The position numbers and the translations under genes are program-made. From Mortierella sp. BCC40632 (taxonomy: Eukaryota; Mortierellomycota; Mortierellomycetes; Mortierellales; Mortierellaceae), in the NCBI GenBank assembly GCA_011634665.1, contig WAEK01000023.1, positions 496,001 to 560,000 of the forward strand: a stretch of 64,000 nt of DNA, written 5' to 3'. Numbering within the stretch: position 1 is the first letter of the stretch; each line of letters starts with the position of its first letter. Shown here in pieces: positions 10,568 through 21,571 of the stretch. The notes under the pieces are model-generated. The model was not told the DNA's origin and made no database searches. It was given only the letters and a program-made list of their open reading frames with translations.

Positions 10568-11006
10568 TGACAGGCGGCCGATGGGCGCGATGTCGCCATG
10601 GAAATGCTTGTCAGTCAGGGCAACCGAGTACCTTGGAGGTGACAGATTGCGGTCCCGAGTCAACAATTCCTTTTTTTTTTGACAACCTTTTGACAAGGCG
10701 TATGCACGTTCAGGGTTGGGCCGCATGTTGGTCCTACTCCCCCCTCGCAATTGCTCCGACCAAGCACCAATCGTCTCACCCATCTCTTCCTGACAGCTGT
10801 CAATCTCAATTCAGCGCCTGCGGTCCTTCTTTCTTGTGCCATGCGGGCCTTGATCCACTAGTCCAGATCGGGTTCAATGAGCTGTCATAACTGACAGCCA
10901 ACGCCGTTGCCCAATAAACGAGCAGAAAAGCCGAGGCTCATATGCACTTCATTTCTTTGAGTGAGCCGGGGCCAGTCATTGTTTGACAGGTTGACATGTC
11001 TGACAG
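10568..11006. promoter_or_regulatory. cluster of TGACA(G) motifs upstream of the 10407 gene
   Basis: By hand count TGACA or its complement occurs 12 times in 439 bases: 10568, 10609 (complement), 10640, 10680, 10691, 10791, 10798 (complement), 10883 (complement), 10892, 10984, 10992 and 11001. Two copies form the palindrome TGACAGCTGTCA at 10791-10802. TGACAG is the core site of TALE homeodomain proteins of the MEIS/TGIF type. The cluster lies 160-600 bases upstream of the ATG at 10407. Confidence 0.45.
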
Positions 11007-11756
11007 GTTTGGCAGGTTAGATGAGCGTGAGCAGAACGATAGAAGACACTTTCCTGGGGTATCCGAGAAAACGGCATGGTTTGATGATTGAGTGAATCGC
11101 TCTAGTCGATGAAAGATTGGCGTTCGGACACTGTTTGGTCACGTCTCTGTTACGTGTTACGCGTGGCAATGTTGATGTGCTCTTGGAAAGTCCATTCTAC
11201 AGATTCTGGAGAGTCAGGGCCTAACGTCGTGTTTTCTATACGTACACAAGCAACTGTCCTCATCTCCACTGTTTGGTACACTGTCACCACATCTCAGCTG
11301 TGAGCTGGGCAAAGGTCTGGACTTACGAGTCTAGTACCGCTGAATTAGTACCCGCGTCAGAGCCTCTCACGCTTTCTCATTTTCTCTCACTCTCTCCCAT
11401 TCTCTTTCAGACACTCTTCTTCACCTCTCGTCCTTCCTCTCTTCTCTCTTTCTTGGTCGGCCGGTTTTTTTCCGATGATATGGGATAGAGTTCTTTCCGG
11501 AGCACTAACCATGTGCCATTCATTGTTTGCAATGGCTAGTTTTATCTATTGGTTTTAGAGAGAAGAACGGGAGAAGCATGCGACACCAAGGATTCAGACA
11601 CGATCGATAAGTGAACGAAACCAGGGGGCAATTGAGATAGGCGATGGTCGGACAAGTACACTAGATAACCTCATGGTTGTCTCGTTCACCTTGGGGTATA
11701 GATACATATCTAGGGTAGCTATGGGTGGGCCTAGTAGTCTAGTAGGTAGTATAACT

Positions 11757-11801
<45 letters not shown>

Positions 11802-13066
11802 CTTTTCTTTTCTTATTCCCATCACGCCTACAAGGTCACCTTGGAGTAGGAGCCGGACACATCAACGCGACCACGGTTTTGTAGCTCTCGCAGACAGAGC
11901 ATTGGAGGAACTCTGCTCAGGGCAATGGGATGGACAACTGTCGGATCGAATGGCCTCAGGCACACCAGGAGAGCACGCGCACATAACACAACCCACAATG
12001 CGGAGAAGGAAGAGAAGGCACTGCACCCCCCAAAGGGAAGGTGCGCAGAAGCTGGCTCTGACCAAAAAGAAGAGACGTTTCAGTCAGCCAGAGGGATCGC
12101 CCCGTTTGGGAGTTGCGGCCGTTGTCGGGCTGCAGAGCGGACATTGGCTCCAGCTCAGTCGGCCCTGTCGGCCCTGTCGGTCCAGCGCCGTACATAACAT
12201 TATTTTGTGTCTGAACACGAGTGAGTCAGAGGAGGGGCGACCAGAGGAGAGGCGGATGAATGAGCGTCGTTAGGTATGCGAGACAGGGACGAATGGGAGG
12301 GGCCACTATTGTTGGGGATGTATATAAGGTAGAAAGGGAGAGAGAGAGAGAGAAAGTGCGAAAGAGAATGGAATGGCGGAGATGAACAGAGGATGCAGGT
12401 GTGTGGGATGGAGCACTTGCCCAATGCAGAGCATCCGCGGGAGAGGAAGAAGAGAGTGAGTGAGTTGAGTGAGCGAGTGAGTGAGTGAGCGAGAGAGGGA
12501 GAGAGACGGTCGGTCGTTGTGGTTGTCGTCCAGTAATACAACAAACAACTAGCAACAGCACTGAAACTGGACAGACAAGAAAGCGTGTTGTTATGCAGCA
12601 GGAACAGTAAGCAACAGCAGCGGCAGCAGCAGTAACAGCGACAACAACTGCAAGCACCACCAACAAAAGAGAATGAGCGGGGATGTCAAATGCGGAGATG
12701 GTGGGGATTGGGCGTCCAGATCAAATCGGACGACGGGAATCCGGAACCAGCAAACAGCAGCAAACAGCAGCAGCAGCAGCAGCAGCAGCAAGTAAGAGCA
12801 GAGAAACATACCCATCAGGTTGGTCGGTCGGTCGATCGAATCGAATCGGTCAGTCAGTTAGTCAGTCGGTCGGTCGGTCGAATCGAATCGATCCCAGTCT
12901 TTTTGACTCTGTTATAAACCCGGTGCATTCCTTCTTTCTGTCTCTTGTCCATCTCCTTCCCCATCCATTCTCCTTCTCTCCTTCTCTCACTCTCTCTTCC
13001 TCACTCTCTCCCACTCATCCCCACCTTTACCCCAACTCTTTTCATCTGTCGATCCACAAGCTCATC
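11007..13066. other. intergenic with T41 tract and CAG repeat
   Basis: No supported gene in about 2 kb. It contains an uninterrupted run of 41 T at 11761-11801, a CAG/AGC repeat near 12758-12790, tetramer repeats of GGTC/GTCA type around 12818-12885, and a CT-rich leader (about 12930-13060) that runs into the aspartate aminotransferase start. Confidence 0.55.
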
Positions 13067-13132
13067 ATGGGTAAAAAAAAAAAAATAAAAAAATAAAAAA
13101 ATGCGCAAGAGAAAACATACGCAGCACAGGCT

Positions 13133-13173
<41 letters not shown>

Positions 13174-15234
13174 GACCGCTAACACGACACAACCCTTTCT
13201 CTCTTTCTCTCCTGAATAGCCTCCATCTTTGAGAACGTTCCCACCGCTCCCGAGGACATCATCTTTGCCCTCACTGCCGCCTACAAGGCCGACACCGTTC
13301 CCGAGAAGGTCAACCTCGGTGTTGGCGCGTACCGCACTGAGGAAGGCAAGCCCTGGATCCTCCCTGTTGTCCGCAAGGTAAGAACAATAGCCATTGCATG
13401 GCCCTGGAAGCGCTCGTCTCAAGGCCATGGATAAAAAGGATTGAACCCCCCTCCTTCCTTTCCAATTCCTGGACCCATTACGCGCGCAACGAAGACATTT
13501 TGTCTCGCACCTCCTGGTGTCCTTTGAGGCCATTGACACGCTTCGTCCAATGAAGCACATAAAGACTAACACTTTCTTCTGTTCTTGATGCCATTCCATT
13601 ATAGGCCGACCAGATCTTGGTGAAGGACGAGACTCTTGACCACGAGTACTTGCCCATTCTCGGTCTCGAGCCCTTCCGCAAGGCCTCGGTCAAGCTCATT
13701 CTTGGTGCTGACAGCAAGGCGATCGCCGAGGGTCGCGCTGGCTCTGCCCAGTGCATCTCGGGCACTGGAGCCGTCTACACTGGAGCCAGGTTCCTTTCTC
13801 TTCACTACCCCATCAAGGGAGCAACCTGTTACATCTCCAAGCCCACCTGGGGTAAGTGTCTCTTTCTCTTCATCTCTTTCTCTTTTTTTTTTTTAATTTT
13901 TTTTTTCTTTTTTTATTTTGCAGCCAGGGCCTGGTTGGGAGCAGCGTGGCCTTGTCCTTCATGTGCAATTGGGAAAGAAAGTTTTCTTCTTGCCGGAGGC
14001 TCTCTTTGGACATTGCTACTCGCAGGTCCAAAAGACAGCGCTTCGTACCCCGCATTTTTTTTTTTATATTTTTTTTTTTTTTTTTTTTTTTCGCCACTCC
14101 AGGGTTGGGCGATCCGTCGGCCAACCCTGAATCATAAAAGTTGTTTGTCTCCGTGTGCATGCCAACTTACTCCGATCCTGCGCTATTTTTTTTTTCTCTT
14201 TCTTTCTCTGTCTCTCTTCCCTTGCAGCCAACCACCGCGCCATCTTCGAGGGTGTCGGCATTCCCGTCAAGGAGTACCCCTACTGGGACCCCGTGAACAA
14301 AGGCCTCGACCTCCAGGGTATGCTCGCCACGATGGAAGAGGCCCCCAGCGGCTCCATCTTCTTGCTCCACCCTTGTGCTCACAACCCCACGGGAGTCGAC
14401 CCCACACCTGAACAGTGGAAGCAGATTGCAGACAAGATGGAGGCCAAGGGTCACTTTACCTTCTTTGATACTGCCTACCAGGGCTTTGCTTCGGGCTCCT
14501 TGGACAAGGACGCGTTCTCGGTCCGTTACTTTGTCGAGCGTGGCTTTGAGATGTTCATTGCCCAGTCCTACTCCAAGAACTTTGGTCTGTACAGCGAGCG
14601 TGCCGGTAACTTGACGATTGTTGCCCGTACCCCCGAGATCAAGAAGAACATCGAAAGCCAGATCGCCAAGATCCAGCGTGCTGTTATCTCGAACCCTCCT
14701 GCCTATGGTGCTCGTGTCGTCAGCTTGGTCTTGAACGATGAGAAGCTTTACTCTGAATGGGAGGAGAACTTGTCGACGATGGCTAACCGTATCATTGATA
14801 TGCGCAAGGCTGTGTTTGAGGAGTTGACTCGTTTGGGCACCCCTGGCACCTGGGACCATATTGTCTCTCAGATCGGTATGTTCAGCTTCACAGGACTGAC
14901 GACTCCTCAGGTCAAGGTCATGAAGGAGAAGTACCATATCTACTTGACCGACAATGGTCGTATCAGCATGGCAGGATTGAACACCAACAACTACAAGTAC
15001 TTTGCTGCTGCTGTTGATGATGTCGTCCCGCAACCACTAAAAGGGAAGGAAGAGAAGGAAGACGTATTTTTTTTCTTTTTGTCGAGGTATACCAGCGCAC
15101 GCACCCACTCTATTTTACACACATTCGCACGCACGAACGCACGAACGCATACATGCAAAACACACAACACATCTGTACCCACCCATGACTGCCCCATTGT
15201 AGAAAGCCCTTTTTCCCCATTTGGATTTATTTAG
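13067..15234 (+). CDS. AAT2: aspartate aminotransferase, cytosolic type (frameshift near the stop)
   Basis: PLP enzyme interconverting aspartate/2-oxoglutarate and oxaloacetate/glutamate. Exons 13067-13070, 13220-13377, 13605-13851, then 14228 onward. The first exon is only ATGG, giving [20 protein letters not shown] with no mitochondrial presequence. Family marks are [22 protein letters not shown] and the PLP-lysine site [14 protein letters not shown]. As sequenced the frame runs to 15234 and adds a tail of about 65 residues that resembles translated UTR. One C fewer in the CCC at 15027-15029 would give VVRNH and a TAA at 15038-15040, making 406 residues, the normal family length. The extra C is therefore a likely consensus error or a real stop-loss mutation. 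The large intron 13852-14227 holds long T runs. Confidence 0.93.
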
Positions 15235-15240
15235 TAGTTA

Positions 15241-15356
15241 TAAAACACGTCTCTCAGTGACCCTCATTGTAGTGCACTCTGTGGGGTTACAACCAGCATT
15301 TTTTTTTTTTTTTTTTTACTGTCTGTTGGGAACGAACAACAGTGAAGCAAATTATC
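15241..15356. terminator. convergent 3' region
   Basis: Short AT-rich spacer with a T run at about 15300-15317 between the convergent aminotransferase and MerT-like genes. It is probably 3' UTR and polyadenylation sequence for both. Confidence 0.3.
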
Positions 15357-16196
15357 TCAGTCCGTAGAATAAGTCGCCAAGAGTTGTGCCTCATATTTCG
15401 TATCCACAGAAGACACCATGGCCTGAATGACCGATTCCGACAACATTAAGGAATCACGTCCAGTCCAAAGAATCAATTTCTTTTGATCAAAGAACACACT
15501 GGCCCGTTCAATACCCGGTTGACGATTAAAATGTTGTCGAAGTCGATTCGCACAGGCTTCACAGGCCATGCCTTGGACTTGAATCTCATACTTGGTCAAA
15601 GGACCAGAGGTTGAGGAAATGGGTGGTTTAGAAGAAGAAGAAGAAGAGTCTTGTCCTTGAAGTGGATGATTCAGGTCTTTTGATTTTTCTTGCTTTTTAG
15701 AAGAGCATTGGACAGGTGTTTCTTGTGTCGTCAAGTCAGGTACATGGAAAGAGGGTTTGAAACGATCGGGGATCCAGTTGATATTACGGTAAGCATCCAG
15801 AACAGAAAACTGGATATTCAAAAGTGAGCCTGAAGTGACAAAGTCCTGAGTTCGAAGTGAGGACTGGTTATAGACGGCGACCATCTCAGGACTGAATGTC
15901 AGAGGTAGAACAATCAGCAGGGTCAAGAGTGTCCGAGAAGTCCAGCGGTAGGTGGTGATCGTGTAAGCGACAAGAAGTAGAGTGATGCAGAGAAAGACTG
16001 GGCGAAGAGGAGTGAGAACCGAGAATCCGGCACAGCCGATCGAGAAGAGGTTGAGGACGAGTTGAATGATGCAACATGAGGATGACAGCAATCCGGCAGT
16101 CAACGCATAGAGGTATGACCGACTCGATGAAGTCTCGGCGATGGTCTTTGAAGAGTGATTCTCCTTGGTGGTGGCAGATGTCGACTGCTTTGCCAT
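15357..16196 (-). CDS. MerT-like membrane protein fused to an HMA domain, 279 aa
   Basis: Intronless frame from the ATG at 16196 (AGCCATGGC context). An earlier in-frame ATG would add 75 residues of doubtful leader. Three hydrophobic helices lie at about 28-50, 66-84 and 88-106. The first holds a vicinal cysteine pair (LLSSSCCIIQLVL, C41-C42), followed by TPLRPVFL. This layout, three helices with a CC pair in helix 1 and a (Y/L)RP(I/V)F segment, is that of bacterial MerT mercury transporters. A Ser/Lys-rich linker leads to a heavy-metal-associated domain at about 202-279 with GMACEAC (C212, C215), the motif of MerP and copper chaperones. I infer transport or handling of a soft metal (Hg, Cu or similar); the substrate is unknown. 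A plain HMA membrane protein is the alternative. Confidence 0.75.
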   Translation of the reverse strand: MAKQSTSATTKENHSSKTIAETSSSRSYLYALTAGLLSSSCCIIQLVLNLFSIGCAGFSVLTPLRPVFLCITLLLVAYTITTYRWTSRTLLTLLIVLPLTFSPEMVAVYNQSSLRTQDFVTSGSLLNIQFSVLDAYRNINWIPDRFKPSFHVPDLTTQETPVQCSSKKQEKSKDLNHPLQGQDSSSSSSKPPISSTSGPLTKYEIQVQGMACEACANRLRQHFNRQPGIERASVFFDQKKLILWTGRDSLMLSESVIQAMVSSVDTKYEAQLLATYSTD

Positions 16197-16538
16197 GGCT
16201 GGGAAAAAAGGTGAACGATGGATTGGATGAGTGGAGTGTGGATCAGAGAGTACAAACTGCAGTGGCTCTTTGAAAGATGTGGAGGAGTCGAGCTTGGACC
16301 ACTGAAAAAGAAAAAGAAAAAGAAAAATCAAGCATGGTAAAATAGCTAGTATTTTGGCTGAGGCATTTCGAGAATGGCTGAGCGATTTCGAGAATGTTGG
16401 ATGGAGACCAATCACTGCCACTGGGGCTCCATCCTATCCATCGTGGCACGTTGTCGTTTGTCCGGGGAAGGGGTGTTGCTCTTTATTGAGATCTCTAAAC
16501 AGTATTCAAGAACCTTTTTTTTTTTTTTTTTTTTCTGG
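16197..16538. other. short spacer between two minus-strand genes
   Basis: Holds an AAAAAG repeat at about 16303-16325, the probable leader of the MerT-like gene, and a T run at 16515-16534 downstream of the MMTAG2-family stop. Confidence 0.4.
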
Positions 16539-17811
16539 TTACTCTCGATCCCGCCGATGTTGTCTTGAGGACGAACCATGTGTGTCGCGACCTTCTCGGT
16601 CATGTCGGCTTCTACTTGTGCTTCTGCTCCTGTGTCGGCGACTGTCTCGATCTCGACCACGACTCCGGCTTCTGCTTCTCCGGCGCTTTTGGTTATCTCT
16701 GCTCCTGCTCCTGCTCCTGTTACTCTTGGTTCCTTCGGTATGCTTTCTCGATCCTCTTTCTCTATCTCTACTTCTACTCCTGCTTCTGCTTCTACTTTTG
16801 CTCCGACGTCGGTCATCCTCTTGTCGGCGATGTCTGCGCGATCTCGATGAGTCTCTATCACGGCTTCCGTGTCTACGTCTATGCTTGGAATCTGGGCTTC
16901 GACTAGCATTTCTTCGCCTCGACGAATGACCATGACTGTCGTGGTCCTCTGTTCTTCTCCGTGATGATCTCTCCGTGTGATCATTCGAACGACTGGTTGT
17001 CGATGAAGGCTGAGTGCTGTCCTGAGGAATCATTGGAACAAGAGGGACGGATGGAAGTGACGAGCTTGTCTTGCCACTTTTTGGTGGCGGCATGGCCGAC
17101 ATTATCCTACGGTTTTTACTAGTGGTCAAAAAAGCAATAGTTATCTCAGGTTAGCGTTGGTTTCAAGCGCGTGGTATTGGCTACCTAAGAAATCTAGGAT
17201 GCTCACCTGAACCCAAGTCCTTGGACATTTGAAGATTCTTTTGCCGCGTCGTCCGTATCGTCTGCGCCTCCTGCCTCGGACTTGTTGATGGCCGACTTGA
17301 GTTCTTTTTCTGTGATGTTGGGGTCTACTTTACGCTTTGTTTTTACGCCACTAAAAGAAGAAGAGATGATTAACATGCCGGTCTACAGAATGGAGCTTTC
17401 AGCTTGACTCATAGATAAATAATACAAACACAAACTTACAGTGCCTGCGCCATGGCTTCAGCTTCAGCATCCTTGATGCGTTGCAGCTCTGATTGTCTTG
17501 CATCGATGCCAGCCTGATCGGAATCACTACCAGACTTTGCATACCAGGTCAAGTCGCGACCCTTTTGCCACCGGCCTACGGCAGCATGGAGAGAATTGCC
17601 GAGATAGTTTTCTCTGTACTTGTCCTCCTTGACATCCTCCCACTTGAATTGATCCCTTCCACCACGTGTGCCTATGGTGGAGAATGAGCGATCGGAGAGG
17701 AAGAATTAGCGCCAACAAAGTCTACTTTCTTGATGGCAGAGTCCAAGAGACTCATGCTTGGCTGCGGCAAGTCTTTTTTTTCTACTTACCTCCTCTAGTT
17801 GGATGAAACAT
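16539..17811 (-). CDS. MMTAG2-family nuclear protein with SR-rich tail, 325 aa
   Basis: Exons 17811-17790, 17671-17440, 17350-17207 and 17118-16539, all phases consistent. The N-terminus [20 protein letters not shown] and the block [20 protein letters not shown] match the conserved domain of multiple-myeloma-tumour-associated protein 2 (PF10159), recognised from memory of the family. The C-terminal half is a long Arg/Ser-rich region with many SRSR and RDR units, typical of proteins associated with pre-mRNA splicing or nuclear speckles. The family's molecular role is poorly known; an RNA-processing link is inferred from the RS region. Its start lies 448 bp from that of EF1-beta on the opposite strand. 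Confidence 0.9.
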
Positions 17812-18258
17812 GGTGTTCGTTGATGGCGTTGGAGCGTTGGGAGCAAGCGGAATGCGAAGCAGCAAGGTGAGGATGAGAGAATGAGGGTTGAGTGAGTGAG
17901 AGAAGGTGCACTGTACGTAGAAGAAAACAGAGTTGGCAGCTCTGATTGGCTCTGGAAGCAATGTACGTTATCTAACACCCATATCCTACACATCCAACTT
18001 TCCTGGATTCAGAATTGCACAGATCCTTGACTGACTGGCTGGCTGACCTTCAGACTGGCCCTGTCCTGGCCCTGTTGGCAGTCTACAGCTGAGTATATGT
18101 TGTAGAGAGGAGGCCCAGCCAGTCAGCCAGTCAGCCAGACAGATAAAAATTTTTCTTTCTCTCACCGCTCTGTTTTTCTTCTTTTTCCTTCTTTTCCTTT
18201 CCCCTCTCTCTTTTCTCTCTTTCTCTCTTCCTTATCCTTCAACCAGCACACCGCCACC
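17812..18258. promoter_or_regulatory. divergent promoter with GACTGGCT-type inverted repeats
   Basis: Shared 447-base region between the MMTAG2-family gene and EF1-beta. TGACTGACTGGCTGGCTGAC at 18028-18047 is mirrored on the other strand by CAGCCAGTCAGCCAGTCAGC at about 18116-18135, so the same octamer-like unit occurs in both orientations. The EF1-beta side ends in a CT-rich leader and CCGCCACCATG. Confidence 0.5.
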
Positions 18259-19648
18259 ATGTCTGTCACCCTCAACTCCACCTTGGCTTTCGCCGTCCTC
18301 AACTCGCTCTTCGAGGTTCGCTCCTACGCTGTCGGGTAAGAATCTATCCCATCCCGGTTATTTATCCCTCCTCTCTTTTTATTTTTTACTTTTCTCTATC
18401 TTTTTTTTTTTTCTACCCACCCTTGTTGAGCCATCGGCAAGCAGACGCGACTTTTTTCTGTGTCAGTACAGAGATGGGTCTGGACAACAGGATTCAAGCC
18501 ACTTTGCGCAAAACTCGACTACGAACCAATGATCCATTGATCACACAAGAACAAGATCGCGAGATTCATCTAGACTCTGATCTTGCTCTCTCAGTCAATG
18601 GGTATTCTTGGGCAGGACCGAAAATAGAGCCGTCTGATTCCGGCTAGCCTTATCAGCCAGAGCCTCCTTCAACTGCCTCGAGAAGAAGAAGAAGAAGAAG
18701 AAACACCCCCCTCTCAGACCGCGTAGAGAGTCTCGATGAGGGAGGTGCTGGTGCACCCACAAGGCTGCGACAACCGTGTTCGCACCTTGGTGGAAATTCC
18801 CACACACACTTTTCTCTTTTACACAAGCACATACACACTTGCGCACATTCACACACGCACATATACACACACAAAGGACGCCTTGTTCTGTTTTGATGGT
18901 TTTCTGACCTTTTGTCGTATCTCTTTCTTTAACCCATGGATGTTTTCCAATCCAATGTTTAATAGCTATGAGGTCTCCGAGAAGGACACTGAGCTCTTCA
19001 ATGCCTTGACCGAGGGCCCCAACGCCGCTGCTTTCCCCCACGCTGCCCGCTGGTACAAGCACATTGCTGAGGTCAAGGGTCTCGCTGCCAAGTAAGATTT
19101 CTGCTAATGATCTTTTTTTTTTATTATTTTATTTTCAATCTGGCACTGCTCTCTCATAAGATCGATTGTATTCATCTCTTTTCTCTTTCCCTTTTTCTCT
19201 CTTTTCTTCTATTAGGGCTGGCGCTGCTGCCCCCGCTGCTGCTGCTGCTGCTGCTGAGGAGGATGATGATGATGTCGATCTTTTCGGATCTGACGATGAG
19301 GTCGATGAGGAGGCCGAGAAGATCAAGGCCGAGCGTGTTGCCGCTTACAACGCCAAGAAGGCTAACAAGCCCAAGGTCGCTGCCAAGTCCGTCTGCACCA
19401 TCGATGTCAAGCCTTGGGATGATGAGACCGACATGGTTGCCCTTGAGGCCCACGTCCGCAGCATCGAGATGGACGGTCTCGTTTGGGGTCTCTCCAAGCT
19501 TGTCGCCATCGGCTACGGTATCAAGAAGCTCCAGATCACCGCTGTCGTTGAGGACGACAAGGTCTCCATGGATGTTCTCGAGGAGAAGGTCACCTCTGAT
19601 GAGGACCACGTCCAGTCCATGGACTTGGCTGCCATGCAGAAGCTGTAA
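18259..19648 (+). CDS. EFB1: translation elongation factor 1-beta (EF1B guanine-exchange subunit), 211 aa
   Basis: Exons 18259-18335, 18966-19091 and 19216-19648, phases 2 and 2. It catalyses GDP/GTP exchange on eEF1A in the cytosol. The N-terminal part (residues 1-68) is the short GST-C-like region. An Ala run and acidic linker ([20 protein letters not shown]) is the family signature and the likely CK2 site. The C-terminal exchange domain holds [36 protein letters not shown] and ends near LAAMQKL. Length and C-terminus are normal. The 630-bp first intron is unusually long here. A CT-rich leader and strong start context fit a highly expressed gene. Confidence 0.97.
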
Positions 19649-20128
19649 ATGTATCATATAGTTCGAGTCAACCCTTTTGTTCTACCGTAAAAAGGAGTCT
19701 TGATACTCTTTGGATGAAATAAAAAACAGAAAACCTCTCTATGCTTATCATTTCAGAAGATTTTTTTCTTTCTCTCTCTGTGTGTGCGAATGTGGCGGTA
19801 TCTGACGCGAGATATTAATGTTTTTTTTTTTTTATCATTCATTTTTGTCCTTGTGGATGGATTACCTTTGTCGAGTGCCTGGAGATAACAGAGTGTGATT
19901 CAGTCCGATGCTAGATGATTTCACTTTCACTCTTTCTCACTTCTCGATACCACAATTTTTGTCTAGCTAGTTGTACTAGATCTAGCTCTTGCATGTTCTT
20001 CGCTACTACAAATTCCACAAAAAAAAAAAACAATCTATATCTGATAGTCGTCAAAAATATATATATTATTTCAAAAAAGAATGATTCTCTCCTATGCTTT
20101 GTTGTCACCACTAAATAAAGAAATGGTT
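19649..20128. other. convergent 3' intergenic
   Basis: About 480 AT-rich bases between EF1-beta and PAM16, with an AATAAA-like signal at about 19718 (GAAATAAAAAA) and T/A runs. I see no gene. Confidence 0.5.
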
Positions 20129-20504
20129 TTAATTGGCTCCAGTGGGTGGTTGCTTTTCTGCTGCTGATCCTGCTTTTGATGCGCCCTCTGCTGCTGCTGC
20201 TGCTTCTGCTGCAGGTTGTTCGGATTGGATCTTGATGGGGTTGCCCTGAGAAGCCCATTCCATTTCCAGACGCTCCTTTGCACGGACAACCTTTGATTGG
20301 AGATAGAACGATCCTCCAACTGTCTTGTCGTTGACCTTGTACAAGTGCTCGTAATTCTAAGAAGAAGAATAGGTGGAAGAGAAAGCAAAGGATAATAAAG
20401 AGAGAAAAAAAAATGGTCAGGTTACACATGGAGTGATTCTTCGAGTCCCCTAGATCTGCTGTTTGTTTTCTTTCCATGAGTTGTGGTTTCTTCTCTCTCT
20501 CTCT

Positions 20505-20535
<31 letters not shown>

Positions 20536-21571
20536 GGTTTTTCTTTTTCTTTTCTCTTTTTTTCCTTCTTTCTTTTTTCCTTTCCTGACGCCAGACAAAC
20601 ACAATCCTAATCCCGTTTCCAAGTTGATTCTGTGAAATAGAAAACAGGCCATGAACCAAGCATGCGTACGGATGTGTAGATAAGTGGGTAAGCGAAAAAT
20701 AATAATAATAATAAAAAGGACATACCTTGACAATCTTGGCCAAGTCAGCTTCCTTAGTGATGTTGAGAATGTTCATGGCTTCGTCAACTGTCATACCAGT
20801 CTTGCGAGTGATCGCATCAGCTGCAGCGGCCTTGGAACCACCCGAGCTACCACCCTTGGCAGCATTCTGACCACCGTTCTTGGCGGCGTCTTTAATCCAT
20901 TCGCAAAAGAAGAAGGAAATAGTTGAGAGAGGTTGAAGGTATCGGAAGGAGAAAAGAGAGAGAGAGAAAAGGACAAGATGGTAGACAGATAGAGAGATAG
21001 AGAGTGAGAGCGATGTTAGATGCCGAGAAGAACATGGGGGTTCTTTTTCCATGTTTCCATCCGAAATGCAAATTCCAGCGACAAGGTGTGGCCACAAAAG
21101 GTCGAGAACACTGAGTAGATCATGACCATTTTTCCTTTCCATTGTTGGCGAGGAAGAAAAATAATAATAATAATAAAAAAAAAAATGGAGTGTGTATGTG
21201 AGAGAGAGAGACATACTTGCGGCTGCCTGGCGGTAGGCCTCCATGAATGCCCTTCCGACGATCTGGGTTCCAGCAACAAGAACCTGTGCAATTATCCGAG
21301 CAGCCTAGAACAAGAAAGTGCATCCAGTAGCAAAAAGAGAAGAAGAGACATTTCGATTGTCAAGAAAAAGTCAGTCTCCGGAAGAACGGAAGGTAGGAGC
21401 GCAAGAGAGAGAGTGTGTGTGTAAGTGAGAGTGAGAGAGTGTATGTGAGAGAGTGTGTGTGTAAGTGAGAGTGAGAGAGTGTATGTGAGAGAGTGTGAGA
21501 GAGCAAGAGAAATGTCGGAAAGAGGCTAGAGGAGAGAGCATGCTGTTCCTGGAACGAGTAAAAGATACCAT
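20129..21571 (-). CDS. PAM16: mitochondrial import motor subunit Pam16/Tim16, 160 aa
   Basis: Exons 21571-21569 (just ATG), 21304-21217, 20889-20726 and 20356-20129, with phases 0, 1 and 0. Pam16 is the J-like regulator of the presequence translocase motor on the matrix face of TIM23; it pairs with Pam18 and controls Hsp70. The sequence shows [36 protein letters not shown], then the degenerate J-like domain [20 protein letters not shown] and [20 protein letters not shown]. As in the family, the HPD motif of true J proteins is absent. The Ala/Gln/Lys-rich tail is poorly conserved. The initiator-only exon is inferred from ATG/GTATCT at 21571; another upstream exon is possible. The 369-bp intron at 20357-20725 carries long T runs on the plus strand. 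Confidence 0.9.
21411..21500. repeat. 40-bp tandem duplication in PAM16 intron 1
   Basis: A 40-base GT/GA-rich unit (21421-21460, starting GTAAGTGAGAGTGAGAGAGT) repeats at 21461-21500 with almost no change, with a partial copy before it. It is simple-sequence expansion within the intron. Confidence 0.8.

Noticed and set aside
14167..15033. 288-codon minus-strand ORF
   Set aside because: It is antisense to exon 4 of aspartate aminotransferase.
18336..18965. snoRNA in the long first intron of EF1-beta
   Set aside because: EF1-beta introns host C/D snoRNAs in some species (snR18 in yeast), but I found no good RTGATGA box paired with CTGA and terminal stem. Only weak partial matches (TTGATGG...CTGA near 18894-18906) are present.
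21411..21500. CRISPR-like direct repeats
   Set aside because: The two 40-base units abut without unique spacers and are GT/GA simple sequence within a eukaryotic intron.
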